Assembly (NCBI GenBank): GCA_964386705.1
Contig: CAYLTY010000276.1
Coordinates: 1-10,613 of the forward strand
Length of the DNA: 10,613 nucleotides
Source: AM-0621 sp964386705
GTDB taxonomy: Bacteria > Planctomycetota > Planctomycetia > Planctomycetales > Planctomycetaceae
Reading direction: 5' to 3'
Shown: piece by piece, positions 6,820 through 10,613 of the stretch
Position numbering within the stretch: position 1 is the stretch's first letter
Layout of the letters: each line of letters begins with the position of its first letter
Translations under genes and position numbers: made by a program
Notes under the pieces: generated by a model
What the model was told of the DNA's origin: nothing
Database searches by the model: none
Seen by the model: only the letters and a program-made list of their open reading frames with translations

Positions 6820-7644
6820 TTATGTCTGCCGCCCCGATTTAAGAGGGGGAAAGAACCGATCCCAACGTCGCATCAACGGAGAGGCCGTCTCATCAACGGG
6901 TTCGCTGGGCTCTGGAGTTCCGTGGCGATCGTTTTCCAGAGCCTGCCATTCCGCTTCGAGCTGAGCCCGTTCACGAGCCAGCTTGGCTCGCTCAACAGAC
7001 AGCTCGACTTCGGACAGCTTCAAGATCCGGCTGACAGTGTCCTGAGCGTCGTACAGCGCGGCTTGAGTACCCGTCGGGTTCCGCTCGTCGCCCAGCAACC
7101 GCAGCCAGGCTTCGACACGGACCGCGATGTCACGCAGTTGCTCGGACAGGTAGACGATGTACCCGTCACGCTGCGCGATCGCAGCTTCCAGGGACTCAAT
7201 ACTGCCGGGCTCGAACTCTTCGGGCACAGTCAGCGATGATGCAACCAGTTCTGAAGCCGTGGCTTCATCCGGATTGACCAGCACGATTCGCAAGAGGCGA
7301 CTCGTCGCTGAACGATCGGGATCGGTCTGGTCTTCGTCCGAGTGATCAACCGCCTGATGGGACGATTCCTCAGCATACGAACGATAGCTGTTGTCGAGAT
7401 ACGACGACGATGAGGAGTTGTTAGCCGTCAACTCCGTCACAAGTCGTCGCAGATCCTGCAGTTCAACTTCAATACGTCTCAGTCGCTCGGGTTCGGCACG
7501 CGTTTCACGTTCAGTGCGAAAGCTGCCGTTCAACCGGGACTTAAACCGCTGTTGCTCCAATCGAAAGCCAGTCTGGGCGTGCAGCTCATTTTCAATAGCC
7601 GCACCTGCAACAAATCCCTCTGACTCGTCATTGGCTCGTTTCAT
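6820..7644 (-). CDS. Hypothetical coiled-coil protein, probably cytoplasmic
   Basis: I do not recognise a named family. The 274-residue protein is highly charged, with no signal peptide or membrane segment. Three stretches have heptad-like, Glu/Arg/Leu-rich sequence fitting coiled coils: about 49-72 (ERLRRIEVELQDLRRLV), 146-176 and 203-238 (VELSVERAKLARERAQLE). Between the first two lies a low-complexity Ser/Asp/Glu-rich linker (75-112) with NNSSSSSYLDNSYRSY, which is probably disordered. The C-terminus is basic and aromatic, RRWDRFFPPLKSGRQT. The start is supported by GAGG six bases before the ATG. The coding call rests on that site, the coherent amino-acid pattern and the uninterrupted length. 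The ERAKLARERAQLE segment is reminiscent of unannotated planctomycete proteins (from memory), which hints at a lineage-specific family. It shares a strand with the RTX gene but is separated from it by 711 bases and a terminator, so it is probably transcribed alone. Confidence 0.75.
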   Translation of the reverse strand: MKRANDESEGFVAGAAIENELHAQTGFRLEQQRFKSRLNGSFRTERETRAEPERLRRIEVELQDLRRLVTELTANNSSSSSYLDNSYRSYAEESSHQAVDHSDEDQTDPDRSATSRLLRIVLVNPDEATASELVASSLTVPEEFEPGSIESLEAAIAQRDGYIVYLSEQLRDIAVRVEAWLRLLGDERNPTGTQAALYDAQDTVSRILKLSEVELSVERAKLARERAQLEAEWQALENDRHGTPEPSEPVDETASPLMRRWDRFFPPLKSGRQT

Positions 7645-7871
7645 AACTCACCTCTGACACAAACCTAGGTCAGAAATTCCTCGCGGCGGGAGGCGATCTA
7701 CTTCAGCTGGCGATTCCGGCTGTCAGCTCATGAGGTCTGCGAATAGGACGGCACGATCGTTCTAAATCGGTTCCGACAAGTCAGGTCGCGCGGCCGCAAG
7801 CTGCTCGGATTCGTTGCATCTGAGCAACTTCGCAAGAGGTAAGTGCTTGGCCCCGCGTGATGATCACTACT

Positions 7872-7910
7872 CCCCTCGCCCCTTTGGGGAGAGGGGTTGG
7901 GGGTGAGGGG
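7872..7910 (+). repeat. REP-like GC-rich repeat, copy 1
   Basis: This 39-base element runs from CCCCTCGCCCC to GGGGGTGAGGGG. Its ends are complementary, and an inner CCCC/GGGG stem has the loop TTT, so it can fold into a hairpin. Its reverse complement matches copy 2 (8175-8216) over both ends and most of the middle. The similarity continues weakly for about 20 bases beyond the CCCCTCGCCCC end. Such CCCCTCACCCC-type repeats are widespread in intergenic regions of planctomycetes and other GC-rich bacteria (from memory). Confidence 0.7.
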
Positions 7911-8174
7911 CTTTCAAAGCAACGGTCGGAAAGCAGATATCACAGCAGGCTTGCAACGAAGCGAGTTGTCTGACGACCTGCGCTGATTGTTAGGGAGTAA
8001 ACCGTGCGTCAAGCCAAACAGTCCCGTCGCGCTTCGCAACGGCTGCGATCCTTGGCAGTAAGCTTGCGTGCAATCGGCCGAGGGTTGCGTTTTCGAGATC
8101 TTCACAAGCCCTCTCGTGCGTCAGGCGGGCGGGCGAACGAACCGGGTAGAGTTGAAAGCGACGGGTAGCAATCG

Positions 8175-8216
8175 CCCCTCACCCCGGCCCCTGTCCCCGG
8201 AATCCGGGGCGAGGGG
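8175..8216 (-). repeat. REP-like GC-rich repeat, copy 2 (inverted)
   Basis: This 42-base element begins CCCCTCACCCC and ends GGGGCGAGGGG, with an internal CCCCGGAATCCGGGG palindrome. It is the inverted partner of copy 1, 264 bases away. The centre of the hairpin differs between copies (GGAATCC here, three T/A bases in copy 1). That suggests independent drift or compensating change in a structured repeat. Confidence 0.7.
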
Positions 8217-8247
8217 AGCGACGATTGTCACGGGACGCGGTCGCACC

Positions 8248-8290
8248 AAAAACAAACAGAGGCTGGCCCTGAAACAGGTGCCAGCCTCTG
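8248..8290 (-). terminator. Intrinsic terminator of the RTX gene
   Basis: CAGAGGCTGGC (8257-8267) is perfectly complementary to GCCAGCCTCTG (8280-8290). Inside, CCTG and CAGG extend the stem past a one-base bulge, leaving an AAA loop. Reading on the minus strand, the stem is followed at once by TTTGTTTTT (8256 to 8248). This is a textbook Rho-independent terminator about 65 bases downstream of the RTX stop codon. Confidence 0.88.
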
Positions 8291-8355
8291 AGAAGGTCGG
8301 TTGCGAAGACTTGTTGTGCCACGGTCGGAGACCGGCCACAACGGAAGGCCATCGA

Positions 8356-10613
8356 CTACAGCGAGGCCAGATCCAGAACGATGGTTGGCGACAGGATGTA
8401 TGCCTCGTTGATCTCGGAGGCCGAGTTATTCAACAGGTTGTCGTTGCCCTGATTACCCGCCACGGTGTCGCTGCCGGACTGGCTGCGGATCGTGTCGTCA
8501 CCGTCTTCGCCCAGCAGCACATCGTTACCGATGCCACCGTAGAGGGCGTCGTTGCCATCACCACCCAGCACGGTGTCGTCGCCGTCATCACCGTAGACCT
8601 GGTCGTTGCCGTCCATGCCCGTCATGACGTCGTTGCCCGCGTTGCCGTGCAGGATGTCATCGCCGTTGCCACCGTTCATGGAGTCGTTGCCATCGTCGCC
8701 GTTCAGCACGTCGTTGCCGTCACCGCCCTGCATGCGATCGTTGCCCGAGTTGCCGCTGATGGCATCGTTGCCGGCCTGGCCATCCAGCGAGTCATCACCG
8801 GAACCGCCCGCGATGCCGTCATCGCCATCGCCACCCGAGACCGAGTCGTTGCCGACACCGCCACCGAGCACGTCGTTACCGGCTCCACCCTGGACGAAGT
8901 CGTCACCGGCCTGACCGTCGACCGCGTCGTTGCCGTCGCCGCCACCGGCCTGATCGTTGCCGTCACCACCGACGACAGAGTCATTGCCAGCTCCGCCATC
9001 CAGCGTGTCATCGCCGAGGCCACCATCCAACGTATCGCTGTCAGCTTCGCCAATCATGCTGTCGTTGCCATCTCGACCGAAGAGGCGATCGAGACCGTTG
9101 CCGCCTTCCAGCGTGTCGCCCGCGGCGGAACCGACCAGAGTGTCATTGCCATCGCCACCCAGCAGGTTGAGCCGTGCGGTTCCGATCGCCACGTTGTTCG
9201 CGGCAATCACGTCGTTGCCGAGGTTGCCATCAATGGCGATCGTCTGACCGGCTGAGCTGGACAGCGCACCGATCGTCACTGAGTCATCACCGGCTCGACC
9301 GTCGATGACGATTCGCGACACCGAGTTGTCCACTCGAATGATCGAACCGTTGAAGTTCACCGAGATACCAGACGAGTACTGCGACACAACGATGGTGTCC
9401 GCAGCGCCGGTGCCCGCGAGCGAAATCGCATCCGCTCCGCCGGACGAAGTGATCGAATCGTTGCCTTCACCAGTGCCTGAATTGATCACGTCATCGCCAG
9501 CGCCGCCGTCAATGGTGTCGATGCCACCGTTGCCCTTCAGCGTGTCATTGCCACCTTCGCCGAGCAGCGAATCATTCCCGCTGCCACCGAAGCCGAAGTC
9601 GTCTCCATCACCGGCGATGACCGTATCATTGCCCTCATCACCGCTGATGGTGTCATTGCCACCGACTCCACCGCCGCCACTGGTATCGCCGTAGACCAGG
9701 TCATTACCGGCACTGGCGTTGATCGAGTCGTTGCCGTCATTGCCTTCGATGACGTCATCGCCTGCGTTGCCAACGATGGTGTCGTTGCCGTTATTGCCAA
9801 AGATCGAGTCCTTGCCCGACCCACCGTAGACGATGTCGTTGCCGCGTCCCGCGAAGATCGTGTCATCGGCCGTGCCGCCGACGATCAGGTCATCACCAGT
9901 GACAGCACTGAACTGGTCATCGCCGTAGATCAGGTTGCCGGGAGTGACGCCCGCGACCGTGAAGCCACCGGCTCCACCGTCGATGTTGTCATTGCCCGCG
10001 CCACCTTCGAGCGTGTCGATACCTGAGTGGCCTCGCAGCGTGTCGTCGCCAGCACCGCCAAGGCCGCTGTCGTTACCACCGCCACCGAAGAGGACGTCGT
10101 CGCCATCGCCGCCATCGAGAATATCGTCGTTGACACCACCGCCGACGAAGTCGTTACCAGCTCCGCCGCTGACGGTGTCATTGCCTTCACCGCCATCCAG
10201 CGAGTCATCACCCGCACCGGTCAGCCCGGACGCATCACCCGTAACGAGGTCCGCACCGTCACCGGCATCGACGGTGTCATTGCCAGCGGAACCGGAGATC
10301 GTGTCGTTGCCGTCACCGCCGAAGATCGAGTCATCACCGCCATCGCCCGTGATGTCGTCATGACCGTCGTTGCCATTGATCAGGTCGGCACCCGTACCGC
10401 CGCTGATGATGTCATCGCCGTGACCACCGTCGATGAAGTTGATGCCATCCTGACCGTTGATGATGTCGTTGCCATCACCGCCAAAGATCGAATCGTTCAG
10501 GTTCAGGCTGCCGAGGATCGTGTCATTGCCCGCATTGCCGTTGATGCGGATCGACGACAGGTTAGTGAACGCCGACGACACCACACCGGTCAGGTTGATG
10601 GTGTTGTCGCCCT
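8356..10613 (-). CDS. RTX (haemolysin-type) calcium-binding repeat protein, N-terminus beyond window
   Basis: The frame is open from the right edge (10613) to the TGA at 8356-8358, giving 751 visible residues. A GTG at 10584 is only an internal valine: the nine residues before it (GDNTINLTG) continue the same pattern, so the true start lies outside. The residues quoted here count from 10584. The sequence is dominated by GGxGxDxUx nonapeptides, the calcium-binding parallel beta-roll of RTX proteins. Block one (about 16-369) has some 33 units and block two (about 476-719) some 27. Between them is a non-canonical spacer (370-475) with ADTIVVSQYSSGISVNFNG. The C-terminus NEAYILSPTIVLDLASL is hydrophobic and short, as often seen in type I secretion substrates. 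Secretion and folding on meeting calcium are known for the family and inferred here. No enzymatic domain is visible; one could lie upstream. No transporter genes are adjacent within the window. The protein is very acidic and lacks cysteine. Confidence 0.92.
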   Translation of the reverse strand, partial: GDNTINLTGVVSSAFTNLSSIRINGNAGNDTILGSLNLNDSIFGGDGNDIINGQDGINFIDGGHGDDIISGGTGADLINGNDGHDDITGDGGDDSIFGGDGNDTISGSAGNDTVDAGDGADLVTGDASGLTGAGDDSLDGGEGNDTVSGGAGNDFVGGGVNDDILDGGDGDDVLFGGGGNDSGLGGAGDDTLRGHSGIDTLEGGAGNDNIDGGAGGFTVAGVTPGNLIYGDDQFSAVTGDDLIVGGTADDTIFAGRGNDIVYGGSGKDSIFGNNGNDTIVGNAGDDVIEGNDGNDSINASAGNDLVYGDTSGGGGVGGNDTISGDEGNDTVIAGDGDDFGFGGSGNDSLLGEGGNDTLKGNGGIDTIDGGAGDDVINSGTGEGNDSITSSGGADAISLAGTGAADTIVVSQYSSGISVNFNGSIIRVDNSVSRIVIDGRAGDDSVTIGALSSSAGQTIAIDGNLGNDVIAANNVAIGTARLNLLGGDGNDTLVGSAAGDTLEGGNGLDRLFGRDGNDSMIGEADSDTLDGGLGDDTLDGGAGNDSVVGGDGNDQAGGGDGNDAVDGQAGDDFVQGGAGNDVLGGGVGNDSVSGGDGDDGIAGGSGDDSLDGQAGNDAISGNSGNDRMQGGDGNDVLNGDDGNDSMNGGNGDDILHGNAGNDVMTGMDGNDQVYGDDGDDTVLGGDGNDALYGGIGNDVLLGEDGDDTIRSQSGSDTVAGNQGNDNLLNNSASEINEAYILSPTIVLDLASL
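8428..9159 (-). repeat. RTX nonapeptide repeat block 2
   Basis: About 27 tandem units of 27 bases run almost without interruption, in constant nine-residue register from GGDGNDTLV to GNQGNDNLL. This block is more regular than block 1. On the plus strand it shows as TCGTTGCC or TCATCGCC recurring about every 27 bases. Confidence 0.85.
9478..10539 (-). repeat. RTX nonapeptide repeat block 1
   Basis: About 33 tandem units of 27 bases encode GGxGxDxUx variants. Two places break the register: a Gly-rich insert near residue 118 and a 30-residue non-repeat segment near 206-234 (FTVAGVTPGNLIYGDD). A larger duplication is overlaid: residues 114-201 resemble 297-367. Confidence 0.85.

Larger units (their letters stand above)
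7645..8355. other. Gene-poor region with inverted REP-like pair and terminator
   Basis: This 711-base stretch has no confident gene. The coiled-coil gene's promoter should lie near 7645-7850, but no clear -35/-10 pair is seen. Two GC-rich repeats in opposite orientation sit at 7872-7910 and 8175-8216, and a minus-strand terminator at 8248-8290. Between the repeats is one short plus-strand frame (8004-8168, 54 codons, GTG start with GGGAG upstream). It would encode an Arg-rich peptide and is too uncertain to call a gene. Confidence 0.55.

Noticed and set aside
7645..8250. tRNA or other structured RNA gene in the gene-poor region
   Set aside because: No cloverleaf with a TTCGA-type T-loop or CCA-adjacent acceptor stem was found; the only strong structures are the REP-like repeats and the terminator.
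8121..8339. Minus-strand frame of 72 codons between the RTX gene and the coiled-coil gene
   Set aside because: It runs through the intrinsic terminator and REP-like copy 2, whose translation gives the low-complexity Gly/Arg/Pro stretch. No real gene would be expected to include both.
8068..9255. Long plus-strand open frame (395 codons) opposite the RTX gene, rich in Val, Ala and Ile
   Set aside because: It is the antisense reading of the 27-base RTX repeats, which lack stops in this frame because of their composition. Its repetitive product mirrors the repeats, and it crosses the REP-like repeat and the terminator.
9935..10363. Plus-strand Pro/Ser-rich open frames opposite the RTX gene
   Set aside because: These are also antisense by-products of the Gly-Asp-Asn codons; there is no ribosome site, and the minus-strand RTX reading is certain.
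8428..10539. 27-base periodic repeats considered as a CRISPR array or satellite DNA
   Set aside because: The repeats are degenerate, have no unique spacers and encode in-frame RTX nonapeptides with an open reading frame throughout.
10584..10613. GTG at 10584 as the start of the RTX gene
   Set aside because: The frame continues open to the window edge with GDNTINLTG, which fits the protein, so the codon is an internal valine and the real start lies outside.

Overview
The window looks like chromosomal DNA of a planctomycete (phylum Planctomycetota). The evidence is the gene content: a Tat-exported DUF1501 protein, a secreted SGNH/GDSL-type protein, a secreted DUF1080 (3-keto-disaccharide hydrolase-like) protein and a very large RTX-repeat protein lie within 10.6 kb. 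This mix is typical of that phylum. The intergenic regions are rich in hairpins and GC-rich REP-like repeats. No rRNA, tRNA, CRISPR array, transposase or phage gene was seen.

Layout from left to right. Positions 1-2289 hold a minus-strand pair. An M24 (Xaa-Pro aminopeptidase/creatinase-like) metallopeptidase is followed after 46 bases by an M81 (MlrC-like) metallopeptidase that runs off the left edge of the window. Both start codons are preceded by near-identical ribosome binding sites. A 154-base divergent region (2290-2443) separates this pair from a plus-strand series: DUF1501 (2444-3847), SGNH/GDSL-type (4075-5370) and DUF1080 (5703-6710). The gaps in the series each contain a strong inverted repeat (3856-3919 and 5402-5448), so the three genes are probably not one tight operon. 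The SGNH and DUF1080 genes share a 14-base element at the same distance from the start codon.

The plus-strand series meets a minus-strand gene for a coiled-coil protein of unknown function (6820-7644) head to head. A perfect 30-base palindrome lies between the two stop codons. Next is a 711-base stretch without a confident gene (7645-8355). It holds two inverted copies of a GC-rich REP-like repeat and a textbook intrinsic terminator reading in the minus direction. The rest (8356-10613) is the 3' part of a minus-strand gene for an RTX calcium-binding protein. The 751 visible residues carry about 60 nonapeptide repeats in two blocks split by a non-RTX spacer, with a larger duplication inside the first block. 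Its N-terminus lies beyond the right edge.

Taken together, the window encodes two probable small-molecule or dipeptide hydrolases (M24 and M81), three exported proteins plausibly linked to saccharide or ester breakdown outside the cytoplasm, one probably cytoplasmic coiled-coil protein and one large probably secreted calcium-binding protein. I did not find a clearly new multi-gene system. The most interesting items are the intergenic palindromes and REP-like pairs, the shared leader element, the higher-order RTX duplication and the unrecognised coiled-coil protein.
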